Source: an uncultured Lachnospiraceae bacterium (GTDB lineage: Bacteria; Bacillota; Clostridia; Lachnospirales; Lachnospiraceae). Taken from it: DNA of 13,413 nt. Under the pieces are notes generated by a model that saw only the letters and a program-made list of their open reading frames with translations, did no database searches and had not been told where the DNA came from. The DNA lies in contig CAOKHR010000034.1 in assembly GCA_948468325.1 (NCBI GenBank), forward strand, positions 1-13,413, written 5' to 3'. Below, piece after piece: positions 1 to 5,302 of the stretch. Both the position numbers and the translations under genes were made by a program. Positions within the stretch are counted from its first letter, which is position 1, and every line of letters starts with the position of its first letter.

Positions 1-38
1 TAAGAAGCTTGTTATTTGCATGATTAGTGGGAATTATT

Positions 39-67
39 TTTACCTTTCAAGGCTGATCTGATACTAT
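39..67 (+). promoter_or_regulatory. Candidate sigma-A promoter of the small HTH gene at 134
   Basis: TTTACC at 39-44 and TACTAT at 62-67 are separated by 17 bases. A TG at 59-60 gives an extended -10 arrangement. Each hexamer matches consensus at four of six positions, so this is plausible rather than strong. It would start RNA near 74, leaving a leader of about 60 bases before the ATG at 134. Confidence 0.4.
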
Positions 68-133
68 CATAGACAATTGCCAGATTTACTGTTTTAAAAA
101 CCCAGTTGTACTATGAAAAAAGAGGTAACCTTT

Positions 134-550
134 ATGAAAAAGAAAACAGATGATTTAATAAATGAAATTGTAGAAAGCAAAGATATTTCGCAGTATCTTG
201 CCTCTAATCCCGAAGAATTTTTAGATACTTCTTTAGAAGAATACTTAAAGGAACTTTTAGCGGAAACGGGTCTTCGCGTTTCCCATGTCGCAGACCGCTC
301 CCAAAAAGGCGACTATATCTATCAGGTTTTCCGCGGCATCAAAAATCCCAGTCGGGATGTGGTACTTAGTATTGCACTGGCAATGGAATTAACCTTAGAA
401 AAGACCGCGCGTCTTCTGCGCATTGCACGTATGCCATTGTTAGATGCCAGAAACAGAAGGGATTCTATTTTTATTTTTGCCATAAACCGGAAGCTGACAG
501 TTCCTGAAACAAACGATATTCTGTATGAATACGATGAACCATGCTTATAA
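134..550 (+). CDS. Small HTH (XRE-like) protein, paralogue of 3612-4040
   Basis: This encodes a 138-residue soluble protein with no signal peptide or membrane segment. An in-frame ATG exists at 113, but the ATG at 134 is preferred because AGAGGT at 121-126 sits seven bases before it. Residues 47-70 look like a helix-turn-helix followed by a GIKNPSRD motif. The C-terminal third holds RRDSIFIFA and a PETNDILYE tail. The same motifs recur in the 142-residue protein at 3612-4040 (PSRD, RRDSILIFA, ETNELLYE), over nearly the full length and without large gaps, so the two are paralogues. The paralogue faces a membrane Ser/Thr kinase gene. Any partner of this copy would lie left of the window. DNA binding is inferred from the HTH-like region, and the target is unknown. 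Lachnospiraceae proteins of this type are usually annotated only as helix-turn-helix proteins. Confidence 0.85.
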   Translation: MKKKTDDLINEIVESKDISQYLASNPEEFLDTSLEEYLKELLAETGLRVSHVADRSQKGDYIYQVFRGIKNPSRDVVLSIALAMELTLEKTARLLRIARMPLLDARNRRDSIFIFAINRKLTVPETNDILYEYDEPCL

Positions 551-586
551 TTTTGCTGCTGAAGTGAAACGTTTATTTCCAGTGAG

Positions 587-630
587 TTAAGGCAAGACAA
601 ACCGAAACGGGCTGTTTTGCCTTAAATTTT
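587..630 (+). terminator. Hairpin downstream of the small HTH gene
   Basis: TTAAGGCAAGACA (587-599) pairs with TGTTTTGCCTTAA (613-625) with one G-T wobble and a 13-base loop, followed by TTTT at 627-630. The U-tract is short, so termination may be inefficient. A second compact hairpin, TGCTGCC/GGCAGCA (640-658), follows directly. Confidence 0.5.
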
Positions 631-730
631 GTTATGGCGTGCTGCCTTTATGGCAGCATTATTTATATTCTCAGGAAAGAGGAAAGATAGAGATAAATAT
701 TATTTGGTTTTTTGTAGGATTGTCTCTCCG

Positions 731-862
731 CTATTCCCTGTTATCCTTTAAGCTCTCAACCATATCCTCCTTTTTCACTTTGCGGTGCAGCGGCCGCAAA
801 ATGTATGAACCGAATTCCCTCCGTTTTCTTAGCAATAAGTTAGCGAATCCTAACCCTTGTTT
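731..862 (-). pseudogene. Short minus-strand reading frame, probable protein remnant
   Basis: A stop-bounded frame of 43 residues reads on the minus strand from 862 to a TAG at 731-733. Its start resembles a cytoplasmic loop of an ABC-type permease (FANLLLRKRREFGSYIL), and it ends VKKEDMVESLKDNRE. It has no well-placed start. A TTG lies near 835, and an ATG at 763 has GGAGG only two bases upstream, too close for efficient initiation. Charged, non-repetitive composition suggests former coding sequence. The permease resemblance is from memory and weak. It could also be a chance frame inside a small RNA transcribed from the promoter at 909-938. Confidence 0.25.
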
Positions 863-901
863 TTATAAAAGCGGCAGCTTTATATTAGCCGCCGCTAACT
901 T
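837..901 (-). promoter_or_regulatory. Alternative RNA hairpins at the 5' end of a minus-strand transcript
   Basis: Read on the minus strand, AGCGGCGGCT (896-887) and AGCTGCCGCT (879-870) form a ten-pair stem with one G-U and a seven-base loop, followed by TTTT (870-867), which resembles an intrinsic terminator. AAGTTAGCG (901-893) is a perfect nine-base complement of CGCTAACTT (845-837) and overlaps the first arm by four bases, so the two pairings compete. This is the layout of a transcription attenuator. No known riboswitch class is recognised, and function is inferred only from the geometry. Confidence 0.35.
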
Positions 902-908
902 GGCTTTT

Positions 909-938
909 AGTATATCTCTTTTTTTCTGCTTTTGTCAA
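909..938 (-). promoter_or_regulatory. Near-consensus sigma-A promoter reading leftward
   Basis: On the minus strand, TTGACA (938-933) and TATACT (914-909) are 18 bases apart. RNA would start near 902, immediately before the competing hairpins at 837-901. No intact gene follows before the convergent small HTH gene, so the product is either a small RNA or the leader of a lost gene. Confidence 0.6.
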
Positions 939-996
939 CAGATTATTATTGCCTAAAGCAGATGTCTGCTGTAACACGTCTTTACTAGATTAGAGT

Positions 997-1411
997 TTAT
1001 TTTCTCCCTCCCAAATAAAACTCAATTGTATCAAACTCATCATAAACTGGCATCCTCCGCTCCCACCATACTCCCATCCTCTGCATAAGCTAATGAAGAT
1101 GTGGAAACATCCACTGTTTCACTGGTATTGTTCTTTATAACAATAAAATGCCTTGTATACCAACCTATGCTGTCTGCAAGCGTATACTCTGCTAAAATTT
1201 CAACCTCACCGGCATCATTTAAAACTTCGCTTTCCTTTTCGGTCTCTTTTTGCTCTTCATGATTCATTTCCGTTTCAGAAGAAGCTATTTCTTCCGCTAT
1301 TACATCTCTTTTTTCCTCTGTATTTTCATTTTCAGGATGAGATGCACCAGTTTTCCCACAGCCGCAAACCAATACTGACATTATTAATAAAACTGCAAAA
1401 ATTCTTTTCAT
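997..1411 (-). pseudogene. Lipoprotein gene with an internal deletion and frameshift
   Basis: The intact frame from the ATG at 1411 (AGGAGGT seven bases upstream) runs 123 residues to TGA at 1040-1042. It has a lipoprotein signal peptide with lipobox LVCGC (Cys 18), a long Glu-rich linker of about residues 22-70, then the start of a beta-rich domain (SIGWYTRHFIVIKNNTSETVDV) ending GAEDASL. In a different frame the DNA immediately continues with YDEFDTIEFYLGGRK and a TAA at 997-999. That tail looks like the usual C-terminus of full-length lipoproteins of this type, which I remember as about 150 residues longer. The simplest reading is a deletion that fused the start of the domain to its tail out of frame. 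It lies 37 bases downstream of the membrane protein gene at 1449-1832 and probably shares its transcript. A shortened lipoprotein could still be made and anchored outside the cell. Confidence 0.65.
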
Positions 1412-1448
1412 ACGACTTACCTCCTGCCCCTTTTTATATTCTCAGCTT

Positions 1449-1832
1449 TTATTGTAGTTCTTCTTTTTCACGATTCAGATTATTTGTCCCATTGCCTTTT
1501 ATAAGTGAAATTACCGCAAGTACTGCATTAATCACACACCATGCTGCCCAAATATTTAAATCCGCATAACTTCCTGCCATAGAAAAACCGACCAGCGCAG
1601 CAAGCCCAAAAAGTACAATGAGAGCAATATTTCCGCCTTTCGAACCTTGTCTTGTCACGATAGATACAATTCCGCCCGACAACATCAAAATTGCTACTAT
1701 AACGCCGGCACTTCCGCCGTTTTCTCCATTCTCCATTAATGCGTTTGACAATCCCGCTGCACACGACTGAAGTGTAACGATAAAAAATAATACGATAGAT
1801 AATATCCCTGATACAAGTTTCCAAATTTTCAT
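1449..1832 (-). CDS. Small four-helix membrane protein of unknown function
   Basis: This encodes a 127-residue hydrophobic protein. The start at 1832 is chosen because AGGAG at 1845-1841 lies eight bases upstream. An upstream ATG at 1886 would add 18 polar residues with no comparable binding site. About four membrane segments are visible: residues 7-27, 40-60 (GGSAGVIVAILMLSGGIV), 68-86 and 91-110, with a charged C-terminal tail (NREKEELQ). I recognise it as a common hypothetical membrane protein of Lachnospiraceae, but no function is known to me. It is the first gene of a minus-strand operon with the lipoprotein relic and is expressed from the promoter at 1908-1936, which is overlapped by a double palindrome. 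An envelope role under control of the divergent XRE regulator is inferred. Confidence 0.8.
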   Translation of the reverse strand: MKIWKLVSGILSIVLFFIVTLQSCAAGLSNALMENGENGGSAGVIVAILMLSGGIVSIVTRQGSKGGNIALIVLFGLAALVGFSMAGSYADLNIWAAWCVINAVLAVISLIKGNGTNNLNREKEELQ

Positions 1833-1907
1833 AAAAATTTCTCCTTTTCTTTTTTGTATTTTTCCATAAAGCATATCCATTGACATGCTCTATGGATGTT
1901 CAATGAC

Positions 1908-1936
1908 AGTATACCTTATTTTTATTTGTATGTAAA
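1908..1936 (-). promoter_or_regulatory. Sigma-A promoter of the membrane protein/lipoprotein operon
   Basis: On the minus strand, TTTACA (1936-1931) and TATACT (1913-1908) are exactly 17 bases apart. The transcript would begin near 1901 and carry a leader of about 69 bases that includes an ATCCAT/ATGGAT inverted repeat (1875-1897). The -35 box touches the first operator palindrome. Confidence 0.65.
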
Positions 1937-1968
1937 CTATAAGTTATTAAAATAAAAACTATTAGTTT
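1935..1968. promoter_or_regulatory. Double palindromic operator between divergent genes
   Basis: Two copies of AACT-N3-AGTT occur at 1935-1945 and 1957-1967. The second extends to AAACT-N3-AGTTT (1956-1968). Their centres are 22 bp apart, two helical turns, so two repressor dimers would sit on one face of the DNA. The first copy covers the edge of the -35 box of the minus-strand promoter. The obvious candidate binder is the XRE protein encoded at 2037-2363. Binding is inferred from symmetry, spacing and position. Confidence 0.55.
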
Positions 1969-2036
1969 GTTAATGTTTATGCTGAAATTGGTTAAAATAT
2001 CATTCATAAAGTACTGTATAGCAACAGGAGAAAACT

Positions 2037-2363
2037 ATGAACCGCAAAGCATTAGGAACAAGAATACGACAAGAACGTCTGCAAATGAATTTCACACAGG
2101 AACAACTTGCTGAATCAATTGGCGTTTCCTGTACTTATATAGGACTGGTTGAGCGCGGAGAACGTTCCGTAACTTTAGAAAAACTTATACAAATTTCGAA
2201 TACATTGCATGTTTCCATCGACTATCTTTTAAGTGACTCCGTACAAATTACTGACGATGCAGATTTTTCTCTTTTCAAAAATCTCTGGTTTCAGGCAGAT
2301 AAACAGGAGCGTAAACTGATACTGGATATTACCAAAACAATACTTCACCATTTTCAGCAGTAA
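2037..2363 (+). CDS. XRE-family transcriptional regulator
   Basis: This encodes a 108-residue DNA-binding protein. Residues 6-65 form a classical XRE/Cro helix-turn-helix (RIRQERLQMNFTQEQLAESI, then GVSCTYIGLVERGERSVTLEKL, ending VSIDYLLSD). The C-terminal 35 residues (KNLWFQADKQERKLILDITKTIL) are probably a dimerisation helix pair, as in short SinR-like proteins. AGGAG lies seven bases ahead of the ATG. The gene is divergent from the membrane protein/lipoprotein operon. The shared 204-base gap contains the double palindrome at 1935-1968, so it most likely represses that operon and perhaps itself. A strong forward promoter is not obvious. TTGGTT (1988-1993) and TACTGT (2012-2017), 18 bases apart, are a weak candidate. 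It is followed by a bidirectional terminator. Confidence 0.9.
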   Translation: MNRKALGTRIRQERLQMNFTQEQLAESIGVSCTYIGLVERGERSVTLEKLIQISNTLHVSIDYLLSDSVQITDDADFSLFKNLWFQADKQERKLILDITKTILHHFQQ

Positions 2364-2367
2364 AAAA

Positions 2368-2407
2368 CGCGTTTCACTATATTATAAGCAAACGCGCCTT
2401 CTTTTTT
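2368..2407. terminator. Bidirectional intrinsic terminator
   Basis: CGCGTTT (2368-2374) pairs with AAACGCG (2390-2396) around a 15-base loop. On the plus strand a T-run follows at 2402-2407 and ends the XRE gene. On the minus strand the stem is followed directly by TTTTTT (2367-2362), which would end the kinase transcript arriving from 2433. Confidence 0.8.
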
Positions 2408-2432
2408 GGTATGCTTTTTGCATACATCCGCA

Positions 2433-3533
2433 TTATTTTGTTCTGACCGCTATATGAAGCATATCCACACGAATATACTGTTCCAACCCATATCCGATAT
2501 ATATCAAAAAACACCAAAGAATTATGCCTAAAATAACTCTTCCCGTCTGGTCAAATTTTCGAATTACAGGCATTTTTTTCATCCAGCCAAAAATATTCAT
2601 TGACAAAAATACTGCCAGCCATACATAGAGAAAAATTGCTATAATTTCTAATACCATGGATAACGGCGTTACTGCACATTCAATTATGCTGGCAACGCTG
2701 TAAATTCCCATTACACCATAATACACAGACGCAGTTATTTTTTTCCATGTCTTTCCTGTACGAAAACCAGGTAAAATCCTTTTATCTTTCGTTTTCGTAT
2801 TTTTCCGTAATGCCGTCCGCTGATTTAACTCTAACAGAATCTCTGATGCGCTTTTATATCTTTTTTCCGGATCGATCTGAATACAGGTTTGAATGATTTC
2901 CCCTAACTTGCCTTTCTTATAAATTTCTTCCTGCGGCAGTCTTCCCGTCAGCATCCAATTCATCAAAACACCTGCCGCAAAAATATCTGTTCTTCTGTCA
3001 CTCTGCATAAATCCAAATTGTTCCGGCGCCGCATAACCGACAGTACCTAATATGTCTGTATCACAGTTTTGCCCGGCCTTATACAGCCTTCCAATATCGA
3101 AATCCAGAATTTTAATCACTCCATCGGTAGAAATCAAAATATTTTTCGGACTTATGTCCCTGTGCACTATATTTTGTTTATGTATTTCTTCTAATCCTGC
3201 CAAAAGCTGTTTTATATAATTTGCCGTTTCTTCCTCTGAAAAAAATACTCGCTCTGTCTGATATTCATTGAGCGTTTGCCCACTGATATATTCCATAATC
3301 ACAAGAGCTTCTTCTCCCTTTTTTGCTACCTGGAAAATCTGAACCAGATTCTTTTGTCTGACTGCTTTTAAACGCAGATAAAGCTCCGCATTTTCTGCTG
3401 AAACATATTTTTTTACAACTATTTTTCCTGTCACGGTATCCTGTGCCAGATAAGTCGTTTTCTGAGAACTCTTTCCTAAAGGCACAAGGTTTTGATATAT
3501 GCCGTCCAAATAATCATACTGTTTTTCCAACAT
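2433..3533 (-). CDS. Membrane-anchored Ser/Thr protein kinase (Hanks type)
   Basis: This encodes 366 residues from the ATG at 3533, which has GAGGA five to seven bases upstream. A TTG at 3545 is in frame but worse placed. The kinase domain covers roughly residues 10-240: a degenerate nucleotide loop (LGKSSQKTTYLAQD) instead of GxGxxG, lysine in VVKK (about 41), catalytic loop HRDISPKN (124-131), metal-binding LDFD (143-146), GTVGYAAPEQF (activation segment and APE) and DRRTDIFAAGV. The usual DFG is DFD here. The C-terminal third has three likely membrane helices near 269-287, 291-316 and 332-350, with a lysine-rich linker before them. There are no PASTA repeats, so it is not a cell-wall-sensing PrkC/Stk1 type. 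It is divergent from the small HTH gene at 3612 across 78 bases, suggesting a kinase-regulator pair. ATP phosphotransfer is inferred from the retained Lys, Asp, Asn and Asp residues; the substrate is unknown. Confidence 0.88.
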   Translation of the reverse strand: MLEKQYDYLDGIYQNLVPLGKSSQKTTYLAQDTVTGKIVVKKYVSAENAELYLRLKAVRQKNLVQIFQVAKKGEEALVIMEYISGQTLNEYQTERVFFSEEETANYIKQLLAGLEEIHKQNIVHRDISPKNILISTDGVIKILDFDIGRLYKAGQNCDTDILGTVGYAAPEQFGFMQSDRRTDIFAAGVLMNWMLTGRLPQEEIYKKGKLGEIIQTCIQIDPEKRYKSASEILLELNQRTALRKNTKTKDKRILPGFRTGKTWKKITASVYYGVMGIYSVASIIECAVTPLSMVLEIIAIFLYVWLAVFLSMNIFGWMKKMPVIRKFDQTGRVILGIILWCFLIYIGYGLEQYIRVDMLHIAVRTK

Positions 3534-3546
3534 AATTTTCCTCAAT

Positions 3547-3575
3547 TTGACGAATTTTGTATTTCCAGATATACT
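3547..3575 (+). promoter_or_regulatory. Sigma-A promoter of the small HTH gene at 3612
   Basis: TTGACG (3547-3552) and TATACT (3570-3575) are exactly 17 bases apart, five of six matches each. RNA would start near 3582, about 30 bases before the TTG start. The kinase promoter must lie in the same 78 bases reading the other way. TATGAT at 3587-3582 on the minus strand is a possible -10 without a clear -35, so the two promoters overlap face to face. Confidence 0.7.
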
Positions 3576-3611
3576 TTATCATATCAGATTTTTGCAGGGG
3601 AGGGTAGATTT

Positions 3612-4040
3612 TTGAATAAAAACACTCAGGAATTACTAAAGCTCTTAAAAAACTCACAAAAAATTGAAAATTATTTATCGGGCCAGTCAAATGAACTGAT
3701 GGAAATTTCTCTGCCCCAATACTTAGAAAAACTTTTAAAAGAAAAAAATCTTAAAAAAAGCCAGTGCATATTGGATGCTAATTTGCAGCGCAATTACGGA
3801 TACCAAATTTTTTCCGGAGAACGCACGCCCTCCAGAGACAAACTTATATCCCTTTGCATTGCCATGCATTTAACAACAGAAGAAACACATTCCCTTCTCT
3901 GCGCTACCGGTTACGCTGACCTATATCCCAAACACAGGCGTGACAGTATTCTGATTTTTGCTCTGGAAAAGAAATTGAACGTTTTAGAAACAAATGAGCT
4001 TCTCTATGAATTAGAAGAAAATTCTTTAGACGAAAAATAA
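3612..4040 (+). CDS. Small HTH (XRE-like) protein divergent from the Ser/Thr kinase
   Basis: This encodes 142 residues starting at a TTG (3612-3614) that has GGGGAGGG at 3597-3604, seven bases upstream. Longer in-frame starts would run back through the promoter. The protein is soluble. Residues 47-72 form the HTH-like region (LKKSQCILDANLQ to GERTPSRD), followed by a helical C-terminal part with RRDSILIFALEKKL and ETNELLYELEE. It aligns along its length with the 138-residue protein at 134-550, the relative being clear in the C-terminal motifs. Being divergent from a membrane kinase with overlapping promoters suggests co-regulation. A natural hypothesis is that the kinase phosphorylates this protein or that it represses the kinase gene. 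Neither is shown by sequence. It is followed by a strong terminator. Confidence 0.85.
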   Translation: MNKNTQELLKLLKNSQKIENYLSGQSNELMEISLPQYLEKLLKEKNLKKSQCILDANLQRNYGYQIFSGERTPSRDKLISLCIAMHLTTEETHSLLCATGYADLYPKHRRDSILIFALEKKLNVLETNELLYELEENSLDEK

Positions 4041-4052
4041 CCGTTACATAAT

Positions 4053-4091
4053 CATGCCGGCTTTTCCATCAGCCGCCAGCATGCTTTTTTT
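4053..4091 (+). terminator. Intrinsic terminator after the small HTH gene
   Basis: CATGC (4053-4057) pairs with GCATG (4079-4083), and CGGC (4058-4061) with GCCG (4072-4075). The CCA at 4076-4078 bulges out, and a run of T follows at 4085-4091. It lies 13 bases after the stop codon. Confidence 0.75.
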
Positions 4092-4250
4092 ACAATCCTG
4101 TTTTTCTTCTGCACCGTCCATATTGTCCACAAATTCTGACTGGATACTTACAACACTCACCGGATCTCCCCGCATACCGTCCAGATATTTTCGGCCATTC
4201 TGCCGGAATTTAATTCTTCACTTGTTTTGCGCATGCTGCTGATGTATTTA
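4092..4250. other. Intergenic stretch ahead of the nad promoter
   Basis: No supported gene is seen. A stop-bounded minus-strand frame (4044-4217, 57 residues, containing YLDGMRGDPVSVVSI and ending KAGMIM) has codon composition like a real protein. It lacks a ribosome binding site and runs through the terminator hairpin at 4053-4091, so at most it is a decayed remnant. Its antisense produces the open plus frame at 4054-4242. Confidence 0.3.
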
Positions 4251-4251
4251 C

Positions 4252-4267
4252 AACTGTCTTGTCAGTT
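4252..4267. promoter_or_regulatory. niaR operator: Candidate NiaR operator over the nad -35 box
   Basis: AACTG-TCTTGT-CAGTT is an inverted repeat with five-base arms that covers the whole -35 hexamer (4259-4264). NiaR is encoded by the last gene of the same operon and is known to repress NAD synthesis genes when niacin is available. Identity as the NiaR site is inferred from position and symmetry; I did not compare it with a binding matrix. Confidence 0.5.
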
Positions 4268-4287
4268 ATTGGAAATTATGATATAAT
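4259..4287 (+). promoter_or_regulatory. Sigma-A promoter of the nadABC-niaR operon
   Basis: TTGTCA (4259-4264) and TATAAT (4282-4287) are separated by exactly 17 bases. RNA would start near 4294, giving a leader of about 77 bases. Confidence 0.8.
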
Positions 4288-4304
4288 GCCCTGAACACAA
4301 ATTT

Positions 4305-4347
4305 TGGCAGAGCTGCCAGAAAGAAGATGAGGCGGGGGAAGCTCTGC
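4305..4347 (+). promoter_or_regulatory. Leader hairpins of the nad operon
   Basis: The leader can fold in two exclusive ways: TGGCAG-AG-CTGCCA (4305-4318) as a tight local inverted repeat, or GCAGAGCT (4307-4314) with AGCTCTGC (4340-4347) as a long-range stem. Neither is followed by a T-run, and GGAGG (4361-4365) stays free. The tight repeat could instead be a second DNA operator. The known NAD-binding leader RNAs are, to my knowledge, not found in Clostridia and no match is claimed. Confidence 0.3.
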
Positions 4348-4370
4348 AGCCGTCTTATCGGGAGGAAGAT

Positions 4371-5285
4371 ATGAACAGAAATGAGCAAATCAGTAATTTA
4401 AAGCAAGAGAAAGACACGGTCATTCTGGCGCATTATTATGTAGACGGGGCGGTGCAGGAAATTGCGGATTTTGTCGGAGATTCTTATGCCCTGGCAAAAA
4501 AGGCCGCGGAAGTAACCCAGAAAAACATTCTGTTTGCAGGGGTGTCTTTTATGGGAGAAAGTGCAAAACTTTTAAATCCGGATAAGCACGTTTATATGGC
4601 AGACCATACGGCAGGATGTCCGATGGCTGACATGGTGACGGCAGAACAGGTAAAGAAAGTACGGGCAGAACATCCGGACGCAGCCGTAGTCTGTTACGTC
4701 AATTCTACGGCAGAGGTAAAAGCGGAATCTGATGTCTGCGTGACTTCTTCAAATGCCGTAAAGGTTGTGCGCAATATGGAACAAAAAAAGATCTATTTTA
4801 TTCCGGACAGTCATCTGGCACATTTTGTGGCAGCGTCCATGCCGGAAAAGGAATTTATTTTTCATAACGGTTTTTGTCCGACACATCAGAAGATAGAACC
4901 AAAATTATTGCAAAAGGCAAAAGAACAGCATCCCGCGGCGTTTGTCCTTTCTCATCCGGAATGCTCCCCTGAAATACTGGAATTGTCGGACTATGTAGGA
5001 AGTACTGCCGAGATTATACGTTTTGCGGAAGAAAATGATGCAGAAGAGTACATAGTTGCGACAGAGACAGGCGTTTTTTACCAGCTGCAAAAAGAAAATC
5101 CGCAGAAAAAGTTTTATCCGGTAATTCCCATGCAGGTCTGTCCGGATATGAAAAAAATTACGCTTGAAAAAGCAGTATATGTTCTTGAACATCTGGACAG
5201 CCAGCCGGAGATTCTTTTAGATGAACGCATTATGGAGCAGGCAAAACGTCCGTTAGAGAAGATGTTAAAGCTGGCGCTTTCGTAA
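4371..5285 (+). CDS. nadA: Quinolinate synthase (NadA)
   Basis: NadA condenses iminoaspartate with dihydroxyacetone phosphate to make quinolinate, using a [4Fe-4S] cluster in the cytoplasm; it is the second step of de novo NAD synthesis. At 304 residues it is the compact three-domain form. Visible signatures include AHYYVDGAVQEIADFVGDS (20-38), MGESAKLLNP (61-70), AGCPMAD with Cys 83, CYVNSTAEVKA (108-118), VTSSNA, FIPDSHLA, GFCPTHQK with Cys 169, HPECSPE, GSTAEII (210-216), ATETG and QVCPDMKK with Cys 257. Cys 83, 169 and 257 match the spacing I recall for the cluster ligands of Thermotoga NadA. GGAGG sits five bases before the ATG. It is first in the operon, 17 bases ahead of nadB, whose unstable product iminoaspartate it consumes. 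The enzyme is oxygen-sensitive, fitting an anaerobe. Confidence 0.97.
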   Translation: MNRNEQISNLKQEKDTVILAHYYVDGAVQEIADFVGDSYALAKKAAEVTQKNILFAGVSFMGESAKLLNPDKHVYMADHTAGCPMADMVTAEQVKKVRAEHPDAAVVCYVNSTAEVKAESDVCVTSSNAVKVVRNMEQKKIYFIPDSHLAHFVAASMPEKEFIFHNGFCPTHQKIEPKLLQKAKEQHPAAFVLSHPECSPEILELSDYVGSTAEIIRFAEENDAEEYIVATETGVFYQLQKENPQKKFYPVIPMQVCPDMKKITLEKAVYVLEHLDSQPEILLDERIMEQAKRPLEKMLKLALS

Positions 5286-5302
5286 GCCGGTATGGAGGCA
5301 GA

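Larger units (their letters stand above)
551..996. other. 446-base stretch without a convincing gene
   Basis: Between the small HTH gene and the lipoprotein relic no frame looks like an intact gene. The open plus-strand frame at 639-956 reads as low-complexity antisense. The stretch contains the terminator hairpin at 587-630, a TGCTGCC/GGCAGCA hairpin at 640-658, a minus-strand protein remnant at 731-862, structured elements at 837-901, a strong minus-strand promoter at 909-938 and an AGCAGA-TG-TCTGCT inverted repeat at 957-970. It may be an eroded gene or the site of a small RNA. Confidence 0.5.

Noticed and set aside
113..133. Upstream ATG of the small HTH gene
   Set aside because: It would place the good AGAGGT binding site inside the coding sequence; the ATG at 134 is correctly spaced from it and matches the paralogue's length.
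731..763. Ten-residue ORF starting at the ATG 763 behind GGAGG
   Set aside because: GGAGG is only two bases from the ATG, and the same bases encode KKED in the longer 43-residue frame, so a dedicated leader peptide is not supported.
639..956. 105-residue plus-strand frame
   Set aside because: No ribosome binding site, low-complexity composition, and it lies antisense to a promoter, hairpins and a more protein-like minus frame.
1153..1569. 138-residue plus-strand frame rich in Phe, Leu and Ser
   Set aside because: Antisense shadow of the lipoprotein and membrane protein genes, both of which have proper start signals.
4044..4217. 57-residue minus-strand frame near the terminator
   Set aside because: No start signal, runs through the intrinsic terminator of the small HTH gene, and matches no family I know; kept only as a note in the intergenic entry.
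4294..4370. NAD-type riboswitch in the nadA leader
   Set aside because: The hairpins do not resemble the known nadA-associated RNA motifs, and NiaR is encoded in the operon, making protein control the simpler explanation.
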